From contig CAZAIO010000031.1 in assembly GCA_964485235.1 (NCBI GenBank), positions 1-23,406 on the forward strand: a stretch of DNA of 23,406 bases, read 5' to 3'. Below are positions 7,009 to 14,365 of this stretch, one piece after another. The stretch is from CAZAIO01 sp964485235. GTDB lineage: Bacteria; Chloroflexota; Dehalococcoidia; GIF9; UBA5629. The translations under genes and the position numbers were made by a program. The notes under the pieces were generated by a model. The model was not told the DNA's origin, did not search any database, and saw nothing but the letters and a program-made list of their open reading frames with translations. Each line of letters starts with the position of its first letter. The first letter of the stretch is position 1.

Positions 7009-7592
7009 TTGCTTTTTATAAATATATAGAATAAACGCATTACAGGTCCGGAAAAGATAAATACTATTACAGGTTTTAGCGTTCGGATCGGTTGAAATCG
7101 AAATACTCCTGTTGCGTTTGCTATGATTATTGATTCAGATTCGAATACCGGATCTATATTCAATTTCAGGGGATAAAAAGAGTTTGTAAACATACGAAGC
7201 GGCACAGTGAGAGCAAAAAGTATTCCGGTATCGGCAGCATTATCCGGACAAACTGTGAGATTAACCGTAAGTTCTTTGATTTTAATACTTGAAGCGAAGT
7301 CTTTTAGCAGATGTTTCACACTGGTAAAAAGACCTTTGATTTTTAATATTTTAAAAAGGAGCTGTTTATCAAAAGGCTTCTTCTTTTTTTTCGGGGGTCC
7401 GGTTACCTTTGTTTTCCTGGCGGTTCCCTTGCTCTTTTTAAACCTGATGTTGACCAGACCGAAAAACCACTTCAGGTGCGCTCTCACCCGCGGCCTGGAT
7501 TTCGTATCGACATATACCGTGAAATCGAAGGGAACACAGAGTAGTAAGACGATAATCAGGATCAGTCCGGCGAGTGAGATTATTACCCACAA
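6990..7592 (-). CDS. DUF2953-type membrane-anchored protein
   Basis: The product has 200 residues: an N-terminal membrane helix (WVIISLAGLILIIVLLLCV, 2-20), a lysine-rich linker (about 53-80, including GPPKKKKKPF), a mixed domain with the paired LTVNLTVCPDNAADTGILFAL region, and a second hydrophobic stretch (PVIVFIFSGPVMRLFYIFI) before a basic tail. This pattern and the position after gerW match DUF2953 proteins such as B. subtilis YtfI, of unknown function, found beside ytfJ. The start is a TTG five bases after the gerW stop, with the GAGG in the last gerW codons as ribosome binding site. Poly-lysine codons give A-rich runs in the mRNA. Spore formers carry the same gene pair, but the pair alone does not show that this organism sporulates. 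Confidence 0.78.
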   Translation of the reverse strand: MWVIISLAGLILIIVLLLCVPFDFTVYVDTKSRPRVRAHLKWFFGLVNIRFKKSKGTARKTKVTGPPKKKKKPFDKQLLFKILKIKGLFTSVKHLLKDFASSIKIKELTVNLTVCPDNAADTGILFALTVPLRMFTNSFYPLKLNIDPVFESESIIIANATGVFRFQPIRTLKPVIVFIFSGPVMRLFYIFIKSKWKKRK

Positions 7593-7597
7593 CTATA

Positions 7598-7981
7598 TTA
7601 GTCCTCTTTTTTTCGTTCTCCCCATTTCTCGGCAAATTTGGTCATCATTTCTGGAACTGTCTCTCCAATTTTTTCCAGTGCGCTCGCCATACCGCCTTTG
7701 ATCGGTTCTATACGGGCGCCGTCTTTATCGACAATGATGACTGCAATCGGTTTTACTCCGCCACCGGCTCCGCCTCCACCGGCAGCGCTCTCTCCTTTTT
7801 GCTTCATCTCTACCATACCTGAACCACCGCCGAGTCCGAAACCGAATCCTACACTTATTAAAGGGATCAGCGTGGAATCACCGACAGTAATAGGTTCGCC
7901 TACTACCGTTTTACTGCCAAGCACTTTCTCGATCTCTCCCAGTGTCGACGTTACCAGCCGTTCGATATCTTCTCTGTCCAT
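7598..7981 (-). CDS. GerW/YtfJ-family protein
   Basis: From the ATG at 7981 the product has 127 residues. An upstream ATG in frame would add six, but the strong AAGGAGG sits directly before 7981 and decides the start. The sequence has the GerW signature: GEPITVGDSTLIPLISVGFGFG, a long glycine/alanine-rich segment (GGGSGMVEM and AAGGGGAGGG), then KPIAVIIVDKDGARIEPI and an amphipathic C-terminal helix. In B. subtilis the homologue is needed for spore germination; members in non-spore-formers have no assigned role. It leads a three-gene minus-strand operon with DUF2953 and a short GerW-like gene. The family call is strong; function in this organism is open. Confidence 0.88.
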   Translation of the reverse strand: MDREDIERLVTSTLGEIEKVLGSKTVVGEPITVGDSTLIPLISVGFGFGLGGGSGMVEMKQKGESAAGGGGAGGGVKPIAVIIVDKDGARIEPIKGGMASALEKIGETVPEMMTKFAEKWGERKKED

Positions 7982-8038
7982 TGTTTCCTCCTTCATCATG
8001 CGAACGTATACAACTTCCTTTCTATAATATTATCTATC

Positions 8039-8057
8039 CCGGATATATCGTATCCGG
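8039..8057. repeat. 7-bp hairpin/palindrome upstream of gerW
   Basis: CCGGATA (8039-8045) and TATCCGG (8051-8057) are exact reverse complements around a 5-base loop. It lies 57 bases before the gerW start and could be an operator or a leader hairpin. No U-tract follows, so it is not a typical terminator. Confidence 0.45.
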
Positions 8058-8256
8058 AACAGGTCCTTTATTCTTAATTGCACCCTGTAATGGGAAATAT
8101 ACGCAATACATACTAATAAGTTTATCGTATCATTGCATATGTATATAGTCAACTAAAGGTGAGACGACCGGTAAGAAATAATAAATCGTATATCGAATGT
8201 TTTTATTAAAAAAGTGTGTGTACAACATGCTGTGAATTTCGTTCAGCCCTTGTGTT

Positions 8257-8285
8257 TTAACAACCGGTTGATTTCGTGCTATTCT
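8257..8285 (+). promoter_or_regulatory. Predicted budA promoter with palindrome in the spacer
   Basis: A -35 of TTAACA (8257-8262, five of six consensus bases) and a -10 of TATTCT (8280-8285) are exactly 17 bp apart, with a TG one base ahead of the -10 (extended -10). The perfect palindrome CAACCGGTTG (8261-8270) overlaps the end of the -35 and the start of the spacer, where a repressor would block polymerase. Transcription would start near 8292. Confidence 0.6.
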
Positions 8286-8354
8286 GTAAAATAAATTACA
8301 TCCGGAAGGATTCGCCGTTTTATAAACAATGTCTGAATTATGCAGGAGATGTCA

Positions 8355-9137
8355 ATGAAAATAATTTACTATATCCTGATTGCTGTGTTTTCGATGTTGG
8401 CGCTGTTCGGCGGCTGTGCCAATACCGGACAAGATAATGACGTACTATTTCAGGTATCTACGATCGATGCATTAATGGCGGGTATTTATGACGGGCAGAT
8501 GCTCTATGGAGAGTTAACTGATCATGGCGATATGGGCATAGGCACTTTTACAGATCTTGACGGAGAAATGATTGGCGTCAAGGGTGATTTCTACCAGATA
8601 AAAGTAGACGGAATGGCATATCCTGTCGATGATTCAATGGGGACTCCGTTTGCATTGGTGACCTTTTTTGAACCGGATATAAAGGCGGACTTGCCCGAGC
8701 CTATGGACTTCGAACGGTTACAAAGCTACATCGACAGCCTTATCGCGACGGATAATATATTCTATGCCATTATAGTCGAAGGCAGATTTCATTTTTTAAA
8801 GGTAAGAAGTGTTCCGCCACAGAGTAAGCCATACCCTGCTTTAACCGAGGCGATAGAACACCAGGCTGTATTCGAATATTCCGACAGGGACGGCATTCTT
8901 GCAGGCTTCAGGACACCGGCCTACATGAGCGGACTGAACGTACCCGGATATCACTTTCATTTTATTTCGGAAGACCGGAAATATGGAGGTCATGTGCTTG
9001 ACTGTATAGCACAGGACTGCGGTGTTAAGATGGATGCAACAAATAGTCTGTTAGTACAGCTACCGGAAAATGAGGCATTCTACCGGATGGACTTCAGCGG
9101 CGATAATACCGAAGCTATCGATAAGGTAGAGAAATAG
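8355..9137 (+). CDS. budA: Alpha-acetolactate decarboxylase, predicted lipoprotein
   Basis: From the ATG at 8355 (GGAG six bases ahead) the product has 260 residues; two in-frame ATGs at 8340 and 8349 lie on or upstream of that site. The enzyme converts acetolactate to acetoin. The family core is clear: STIDALMAGIYDG (35-47), HGDMGIGTFTDLDGEM (57-72), the TPFA block (97-100), and the metal-binding histidines His200, His202 and His213 in GYHFHFISEDRKYGGH. Residues 1-21 form a signal peptide with a lipobox-like end (LFGGC), predicting lipid attachment at Cys21. Some family members (for example from Brevibacillus) are secreted, but the substrate is made in the cytoplasm, so a lipoprotein form is notable. 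No acetolactate synthase gene is visible nearby; the gene stands alone. Confidence 0.9.
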   Translation: MKIIYYILIAVFSMLALFGGCANTGQDNDVLFQVSTIDALMAGIYDGQMLYGELTDHGDMGIGTFTDLDGEMIGVKGDFYQIKVDGMAYPVDDSMGTPFALVTFFEPDIKADLPEPMDFERLQSYIDSLIATDNIFYAIIVEGRFHFLKVRSVPPQSKPYPALTEAIEHQAVFEYSDRDGILAGFRTPAYMSGLNVPGYHFHFISEDRKYGGHVLDCIAQDCGVKMDATNSLLVQLPENEAFYRMDFSGDNTEAIDKVEK

Positions 9138-9478
9138 ACGGCACCAGCGAGATATCGGTTGAAAAGAGCCTGTCGATAGGCATTTCTCTGTCAAAAGATT
9201 GTCCTTATTATAATGAGTAATAACGGGTTTTTACGTTCAAAATAAACCCCGGATTATTGTTATCTTACCTGTTTTTTTTCCGAGGGACTAAAGTACTAGC
9301 GCAACTATGACTCATGGGTCATTCTTAAAATACTGAAATATCGTATGCTTATTTCATAAGACATTTACTTTTATCCGACGTAAAAGATAGTGTAATAGAG
9401 TTTTGTTTTCGGTACCAGTTGAGGGATGGATACGAAAATAGCAAAGCTCGTCTATTTAATAAAAGTTGAGAGGGTGAA
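9138..9478. other. Non-coding stretch between budA and the chemoreceptor-like gene
   Basis: 341 bases without a credible gene. Visible items are a weak imperfect hairpin (GGGTTT near 9220-9225 pairing with AAACCC about 20 bases on) followed some 20 bases later by eight Ts at 9272-9279, which may end budA transcription; a near-palindrome ATGAC...GTCAT around 9307-9322; and a CTTTTA/TAAAAG inverted repeat near 9368-9386. I cannot assign a promoter for the next gene with confidence. Confidence 0.4.
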
Positions 9479-10498
9479 ATGCACACACATAATGAGGGCG
9501 TACCGGCAAGAAACAAGAATCGAAAAATTATAAAAAACAAAGAGGACAACAGGTCAGACGGGCGAAAAGACAGTTCCGGCGGCGGGAAAAATTTCGTGCA
9601 GAAAAGGGCGACTGAACCGGTTGTCAACCAACCGGTTTTTATCGATTCCCGTTGTTCCGCGCTTCATGACCATGATGGTGCTAAGGGTGAAGGGATGTGT
9701 GTGCTCGTTAACCGGATATCCGATAAGTCTCAGATATTAACAAATAGGGCTCAGGTCGCCGCTAACTGCGCAGTACGGACTGCCATGGCGACAAAAAACG
9801 GGATCGATACGGTAGATAAAGTCGTCAGATGCATAAGGACCATAGCCGACGCTATGAATGATGTCGTCGAATCGGTAGAGAATCTTAAACAGCACGTGCA
9901 GAACATCCAGAATACAGCAACTACTGTAGAGGATATAGCCGATCGGGCTCATACTGCGGTGAGAAATACTATAAACAAGTCCGCAATCTCTGAAAATCAG
10001 TTGATGGAATCGGACCTGATGAGAAAGGGTATGAAACAGGTGGTCAGGCTGATCGATGAGGAAGCGAGCATAACTTCTGAGTGTTTTATAAATATAGTCA
10101 CGGACATAGAAGAATGTGTGAAAACGACAAATGCCGCAGCACGAAGGATAGAAGAAGGCTATAAAACTGCAAATGAGGCCAGGATCGTCATGGATAAGGT
10201 AATGGATCTTGTTGAAGAAGTTTCCGGTCAGATAGACGGCGTGTTTGAAATAGCAGATGAAGTGAATACCGGAAGCAATGATATGATACGGATAATAGAT
10301 GAACTGGTACGTGATGTAACGGCTTCATCGGAACAGCTTGAGAGAATGTCCGACGAGCTTAACGGTCATCTGGAGCGGTTTCAATTATACGGACAGGTCA
10401 CGGGTGACATTGCAATGAAAACCACAGAAATCTTCGATCGTAACCGGCGGCAATCGCCGGGAGAAAGAGAATATTCAGCTATAAGTACCGGATGGTAA
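9479..10498 (+). CDS. Soluble coiled-coil protein resembling a chemoreceptor signalling domain without its tip
   Basis: The product has 339 residues, with a GAGAGGG ribosome binding site just ahead of the ATG. Residues 1-45 are very basic and probably disordered (RNKNRKIIKNKEDNRSDGRK). From about 85 to 315 it is an almost continuous amphipathic helix with heptad spacing. The end (ASSEQLERMSDELNGHLERFQL) closely resembles the C-terminal part of methyl-accepting chemotaxis proteins, as does VFEIADEVN earlier. The highly conserved hairpin tip that contacts CheA and CheW (consensus like ALNAAIEAARAGE) is not present, and there is no membrane segment or sensor domain. It could be a degenerate receptor or a structural coiled-coil protein that reuses the fold. 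No che genes are nearby. It converges on recO with a 5-base gap. Confidence 0.6.
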   Translation: MHTHNEGVPARNKNRKIIKNKEDNRSDGRKDSSGGGKNFVQKRATEPVVNQPVFIDSRCSALHDHDGAKGEGMCVLVNRISDKSQILTNRAQVAANCAVRTAMATKNGIDTVDKVVRCIRTIADAMNDVVESVENLKQHVQNIQNTATTVEDIADRAHTAVRNTINKSAISENQLMESDLMRKGMKQVVRLIDEEASITSECFINIVTDIEECVKTTNAAARRIEEGYKTANEARIVMDKVMDLVEEVSGQIDGVFEIADEVNTGSNDMIRIIDELVRDVTASSEQLERMSDELNGHLERFQLYGQVTGDIAMKTTEIFDRNRRQSPGEREYSAISTGW

Positions 10499-10503
10499 GG
10501 TGC

Positions 10504-11259
10504 TTATTTCTTGATCATATCAAGCCACGAGGTAGACTTTAGCTGCCTGTCCAGAATATATTTTATATAATCGCGTAAAAGGTATTCCATTTCCCGGGCA
10601 AGATCCTGTTTTATCGTTACTTTTGCCGCAGTGGCCAGGTCACAGTTTTGCCATAGGCGCAGTACTTTCAATGCATTCAGAGAGAGCGGGAGGACTATCG
10701 GTTCTTCATAGCTGCAATCGCTGCAAAGCGCTCCTCCCTGGCTGGAACTGAAATAATTTTGCACCGGTCTGAGGGGGGTACCGCAATTAGCGCACTGGTG
10801 TAATTGCGGCCTGTACCCGGTAAGCTCAAGAAGATGAATCTCAAAATACCGCAGGACCGTATCGCTTTTCACGCCCAGAGATAGTTGCTCGAGCGTATTT
10901 TGCAACAGATTGAAGATATCCCGGCTCTCCTCATCTTCCTCGGTAAAAGCATCGATCAGTTCCGAAACATAAAGCCCGCAGGACATAAGATGCAGGTCTT
11001 CTCTTAACGGCATATAACTATTAATCGTCTGTGCCTGAGTGATGATATCGAGGTTTCTACCGCTCGCGATCAAAAGGGTGCTATGGGTAAGGAGTTCTAC
11101 ATGTCCTGCCAGTTTGCTCGTAGTACGGCGTGAACCTTTCGCTATTGCCCTTACTTTTCCGTGACCCGGGGTATATAGAGTCAATATCCTGTCAGCTTCA
11201 CCAAGCTTCGTACGCCTGATAACAATAGCTTCGGTCTGATAAACGCGAGGTTTTGCCAT
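10504..11259 (-). CDS. recO: DNA repair protein RecO
   Basis: The product has 251 residues, the usual length. An N-terminal OB fold (about 1-80) starts YQTEAIVIRRTKLGEADRILTLYTPGHGKVRAIAKGSRR, the classic RecO opening, followed by a helical domain. A zinc-finger with Cys156, Cys159 (CANC), Cys179 and Cys182 (CSDC) is intact. RecO binds SSB-coated DNA and, with RecR, loads RecA at gaps and breaks in the cytoplasm. The ATG lies 14 bases after the recR stop and lacks a good ribosome binding site, so it probably depends on translation of the genes ahead. It is the last gene of dnaX-ybaB-recR-recO. No terminator is visible between it and the convergent upstream gene. Confidence 0.95.
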   Translation of the reverse strand: MAKPRVYQTEAIVIRRTKLGEADRILTLYTPGHGKVRAIAKGSRRTTSKLAGHVELLTHSTLLIASGRNLDIITQAQTINSYMPLREDLHLMSCGLYVSELIDAFTEEDEESRDIFNLLQNTLEQLSLGVKSDTVLRYFEIHLLELTGYRPQLHQCANCGTPLRPVQNYFSSSQGGALCSDCSYEEPIVLPLSLNALKVLRLWQNCDLATAAKVTIKQDLAREMEYLLRDYIKYILDRQLKSTSWLDMIKK

Positions 11260-11273
11260 TTAACGTATTCTTG

Positions 11274-11885
11274 TCAAACGTCCTGTCTTCCTTCGAGTGC
11301 CCTGCTCAAGGTCATGTCATCGGCATATTCCAGGTCTCCGCCGAAAGGCAGACCACGGGCAAGCCTTGTGACATGTATATTAAGGGGAGCAATCAACGTG
11401 TTCAGGTACAAGGTCGTGGCTTCCCCTTCCGTATTCGGATTTGTCGCCATGATAACCTCTGTTATCTCACCTTCTTCGAGACGCGTAAGAAGCTCGTTTA
11501 TTTTTAACTGGTCGGGGCCTATGCCGTCCGACGGAGATATCACTCCGTGCAGGACGTGGTAGAGGCCGTTGTACTTTTTAGTCCTTTCCAGCGGGATTAT
11601 GTCCGCGGGTTCCTCTACTATGCACAGTTTGCTACGGTCGCGGTTTTCATCCCGGCAAATGATACATGGCGAAGTATCGGTTATATTAAAACACAGCGAG
11701 CACAGGCTTAAATTTCGCTTTATTCCAAGTATCGCGTTAGCGAGCGATTCCGCCTTTTCGTTTTCCGTCTGGAGCAGGAAATATGCCATTCGCGCCGCGC
11801 TCTTAGGCCCAACGCCCGGCAATTTGCTCAGTTCTCCTATCAGACGGGCGATCGGTTCAGCTGTACGTATATTCGATATATCCAA
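11274..11885 (-). CDS. recR: Recombination protein RecR
   Basis: The product has 203 residues. It shows the helix-hairpin-helix segment (LSKLPGVGPKSAARMAYFLL, 19-38), the four-cysteine zinc motif Cys62, Cys65, Cys74 and Cys77, and a Toprim domain (KLCIVEEPADIIPLERT onward, with the EVIMATNPNTEGEATTLYL block), ending with the ARGLPFGGDLEYADDMTLSRALEGR signature. RecR forms a ring clamp and works with RecO and RecF to load RecA. The start is a TTG at 11885 with AAGGTGG ahead of it. It sits 13 bases after ybaB, the usual dnaX-ybaB-recR order in bacteria. Confidence 0.97.
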   Translation of the reverse strand: MDISNIRTAEPIARLIGELSKLPGVGPKSAARMAYFLLQTENEKAESLANAILGIKRNLSLCSLCFNITDTSPCIICRDENRDRSKLCIVEEPADIIPLERTKKYNGLYHVLHGVISPSDGIGPDQLKINELLTRLEEGEITEVIMATNPNTEGEATTLYLNTLIAPLNIHVTRLARGLPFGGDLEYADDMTLSRALEGRQDV

Positions 11886-11898
11886 TGGTCCACCTTCT

Positions 11899-12204
11899 TT
11901 ACATCATACCGGGAATTTTCATGCCGCCGGTGAGACTGTTCAAACGACTGGCAGCAAGTTCCTGCGATTTGGCAATCGCTTCGTTCACCGCAGCAAGCAC
12001 CATATCTTCAAGCATCTCAACATCCTCCGGATCGATCACTTCCGGCGATATTGAAATGGAACGAACTTTCTGGTGACCGTCAATGACCACTTTTATAGCT
12101 CCGCCGCCTGAACTCACCTCGGTGGTCATTTCACCAAGCTCCTCCTGCGCTTTTGCAAGCCTTGCCTGTAATTCCTGGGCCTGTCGTAAAAAATTCTTAT
12201 TCAT
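11899..12204 (-). CDS. ybaB: YbaB/EbfC nucleoid-associated protein
   Basis: The product has 101 residues, the usual family length, and carries the family core: an N-terminal helix (FLRQAQELQARLAKAQEELGEMTTEV), the GAIKVVIDGHQKVRSISISPEVID strands and a C-terminal helix (MLEDMVLAAVNEAIAKSQELAA), ending GGMKIPGMM. YbaB dimers form tweezer-like clamps on DNA and help organise the nucleoid. A GGAGG lies six bases before the ATG. It is 14 bases after dnaX and 13 bases before recR, within the same operon. Confidence 0.96.
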   Translation of the reverse strand: MNKNFLRQAQELQARLAKAQEELGEMTTEVSSGGGAIKVVIDGHQKVRSISISPEVIDPEDVEMLEDMVLAAVNEAIAKSQELAASRLNSLTGGMKIPGMM

Positions 12205-12218
12205 GCCGCCTCCATTTA

Positions 12219-13946
12219 TTACTGGTTATCGATTTTTTTTGCCCCCCGTTTAAGCGCAGCTTTTACCAGAGGACTTTCGCTATCCGTCTTACTTTTCACT
12301 TCTTTATTATGTTCTATACTACGCTCTACTATAACACAACGGAGCTTATACGGTTGTCCGAAAAATTCTTCAAGCTTTTTTTCCACCAGAAACCTGTATT
12401 TAGGGTCGTCGATATAGTCTTTATGAAATTGCGCGTAAAATCCAACGACCAACGTATCCGCAGTCACATCTATTGGCTCACAGGCGCTACGCAAGAATGC
12501 GTCCAGGTTTCCTTTGGAGCCTGTACCTCGCATCGAATTGACGAAGTCTTTCCAGTGGCTGCATATATAGTCCATATCATGTGGCGGTTTCTCCGTATCA
12601 TTTGAGGCTTCTGCAACAGGTGAAGAAACAGGGTGTTCCTCTTTGACTTCTTCTTCAGGTATATTATCTGCCTCTATTTCAACGTGAACAGGCGCGGGAC
12701 TATCCGCCTGACTATCTGCCTGAGGTTTAACAGGTTCCACCGGTTCCACGGGTACTTGCTTACGTCCCGTCTTTTTCCCGATTTCAGCCGATGTATCGTA
12801 TTTATTTTTTGCTTCCCCTGTTATCGGAGGCTTATCTTCCTGTACGGTTTGGGCGTTGTCCGGCTTCTGTTTTCCTGATAAAACAGTTTCGACGAGAGCC
12901 AGTTCAAGAGGCAAAGGGGAACTGTTGTTCATCCGGAAATCGATCTCGCTGAACAGCTTGATGGTCCGCCACAGCATGTCGAGGCTTATTTTTTTTGCCA
13001 TGCGCTTCAAATCGTCGGCGTCCTCACTTGTGACATCTACGACGCTGTCCGATCCGGACTTGACCAGAAGCAGGTTTCTCAGGTAATTGACCAGTTCCTG
13101 GTTGAACTGCCTGAGGTCTATACTGTCGTTGCTGACCATGTTGATGGTCTTGAGTCCCGCCGGGATATCCTGATCGATAATATGTTTAACCAGCTCTTTG
13201 ATTCGCAGGTCTTCCGTAATGCCCAGCGTTTCGCGTGCCTGCTGGATCGTAATTTCATGACCGTAGAATGCGACAAGCTGTTCCAGCAGGTTCTCCGCAT
13301 CGCGGAGACTTCCGGTAGTGGCTTTTGCAATAAGGCGCAGGGCTTCCGCTTCGATGGTGATATCCTCTTTATTGCATATAAATTCTAGTCTCGATACCAT
13401 CGCCGCTTGAGAAAGCCTGTGAAAGTCGAACCGCTGGCAGCGAGACAGTATTGTAGAGAGCATTTTATGCGGCTCCGTAGTCGCCAGTACGAAAATGGCA
13501 TGTGCAGGCGGTTCTTCAAGTGTTTTCAGGAAGGCATTCGATGCGGCTTCCGTGATCATATGTGCTTCGTCGATAATGTACACTTTGTATCGGGCAAGGC
13601 TTGGAGTGAAATTCACTTTCTCTTTCAGGTCGCGAATATCGTCAATGCCCCTGTTACTTGCCGCATCTATCTCGATGATATCCAGGGACCTGCTCTCGTT
13701 AATGGAGAGACACAGTTCGCAGGCATTACAGGGTTCCCCGTCGACCGGGCTCAGGCAATTGACCGCTTTGGCAAGTATACGTCCGGTACTGGTCTTTCCG
13801 GTACCGCGCGGGCCGCAGAAAAGGTATGCATGGGCTATTTTACCGCTCGCGACCTCGTGCGCCAACGTTGTGGTTACATGCTCTTGACCGACTACTTCGG
13901 ATAAGTTTTGCGGACGCCATTTTCGATAAAAAACCTGCGAGGACAT
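12219..13946 (-). CDS. dnaX: DNA polymerase III subunit tau/gamma
   Basis: From the ATG at 13946 (MSSQVFYRKWRP, the standard DnaX opening) the product has 575 residues. The AAA+ clamp-loader motor shows Walker A GPRGTGKTS (45-53), a zinc-binding cysteine set (Cys64, 73, 76, 79), Walker B IIDEAH (124-129), sensor 1 LATTEPHK (154-161), the SRC motif (168-170) and sensor 2 GSLRDAE (212-218). After domain III comes a proline/acid-rich linker with small tandem repeats (PVEPVEP, QADSQADS), then a C-terminal tau-like domain. An in-frame ATG at 13967 lies upstream of the predicted -10 box and cannot be on the transcript. Two runs of eight A lie in the coding strand, at 12989-12996 and 12233-12240. 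It heads the dnaX-ybaB-recR-recO operon. Confidence 0.96.
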   Translation of the reverse strand: MSSQVFYRKWRPQNLSEVVGQEHVTTTLAHEVASGKIAHAYLFCGPRGTGKTSTGRILAKAVNCLSPVDGEPCNACELCLSINESRSLDIIEIDAASNRGIDDIRDLKEKVNFTPSLARYKVYIIDEAHMITEAASNAFLKTLEEPPAHAIFVLATTEPHKMLSTILSRCQRFDFHRLSQAAMVSRLEFICNKEDITIEAEALRLIAKATTGSLRDAENLLEQLVAFYGHEITIQQARETLGITEDLRIKELVKHIIDQDIPAGLKTINMVSNDSIDLRQFNQELVNYLRNLLLVKSGSDSVVDVTSEDADDLKRMAKKISLDMLWRTIKLFSEIDFRMNNSSPLPLELALVETVLSGKQKPDNAQTVQEDKPPITGEAKNKYDTSAEIGKKTGRKQVPVEPVEPVKPQADSQADSPAPVHVEIEADNIPEEEVKEEHPVSSPVAEASNDTEKPPHDMDYICSHWKDFVNSMRGTGSKGNLDAFLRSACEPIDVTADTLVVGFYAQFHKDYIDDPKYRFLVEKKLEEFFGQPYKLRCVIVERSIEHNKEVKSKTDSESPLVKAALKRGAKKIDNQ

Positions 13947-13955
13947 AATGAATTT

Positions 13956-13984
13956 ATTATACCGCATGACGGATTTTTGCTAAA
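13956..13984 (-). promoter_or_regulatory. Predicted dnaX promoter giving a leaderless mRNA
   Basis: On the minus strand a perfect TATAAT (13956-13961) ends only nine bases before the ATG, with a weak -35 TTTAGC (13979-13984) at 17 bp spacing. Transcription should start near 13949, leaving about 0-5 bases of leader and no room for a ribosome binding site. Confidence 0.6.
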
Positions 13985-14015
13985 GTAACTATTCTGTGCA
14001 TTGCAATGAGACCTG

Positions 14016-14024
14016 TGTTATAAT
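14016..14024 (+). promoter_or_regulatory. Predicted extended -10 promoter of the rpsO operon
   Basis: TG (14016-14017), one base, then TATAAT (14019-14024) form an extended -10, which tolerates the poor -35. The start would be near 14031, giving a leader of about 45 bases rich in A and T. It lies back to back with the dnaX promoter. Confidence 0.6.
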
Positions 14025-14075
14025 TCAACTTTATAATTAGAGAAAATATTAAGAAAATAACCAAGGGGATGTAAG

Positions 14076-14339
14076 TTGGACAAGGCAGTCAAACAAAAAA
14101 CTATAACAGAATATGCAACCCATGAAGGGGACACTGGATCGGCGGAGGTCCAGATAGCGCTGCTTACCAGGAGGATCACCAGATTAGCAGAGCATTTAAA
14201 AGCAAATAAGCATGACCATCACTCACAACGCGGTCTCTTGAAGTTGATCGGGCAGAGAAAGAGCATGCTTTCATACGTGAACAACCGTGATGTAAACCGG
14301 TATCGCGGTCTTATTACCAGGTTGGGATTGCGTAAATAA
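14076..14339 (+). CDS. rpsO: 30S ribosomal protein S15
   Basis: The product has 87 residues and aligns over its full length with S15. The THEGDTGSAEVQIALLTRRI block binds the 16S rRNA platform, and HDHHSQRGLLKLIGQRKSMLSYV and YRGLITRLGLRK are strongly conserved. The start is a TTG with AAGGGG seven bases ahead (14063-14068); no ATG is available at the N-terminus. S15 is an early binder in small-subunit assembly, and in several bacteria it represses its own mRNA through a leader structure. I do not see a clear structure in the short AT-rich leader here. pnp follows 26 bases later, the widespread rpsO-pnp pairing. Confidence 0.98.
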   Translation: MDKAVKQKTITEYATHEGDTGSAEVQIALLTRRITRLAEHLKANKHDHHSQRGLLKLIGQRKSMLSYVNNRDVNRYRGLITRLGLRK

Positions 14340-14365
14340 TAAGGGTGAGGGTGTAAGTAATAAGC

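Larger units (their letters stand above)
7982..8354. other. Divergent intergenic region between gerW and budA
   Basis: This 373-base non-coding stretch holds the gerW ribosome binding site, the hairpin at 8039-8057, an AT-rich middle part without recognisable features, and the budA promoter with its CAACCGGTTG palindrome near 8257-8285. No RNA gene or riboswitch is recognised. Confidence 0.5.

Noticed and set aside
9410..9478. Possible c-di-GMP (GEMM) riboswitch before the chemoreceptor-like gene
   Set aside because: Only a short AGCAAAGC stretch resembles the motif; the paired stems and conserved loop sequences needed for GEMM-I cannot be drawn.
13947..13967. Upstream in-frame ATG of dnaX
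   Set aside because: It includes the predicted -10 box in its codons and adds residues that the DnaX family does not have.
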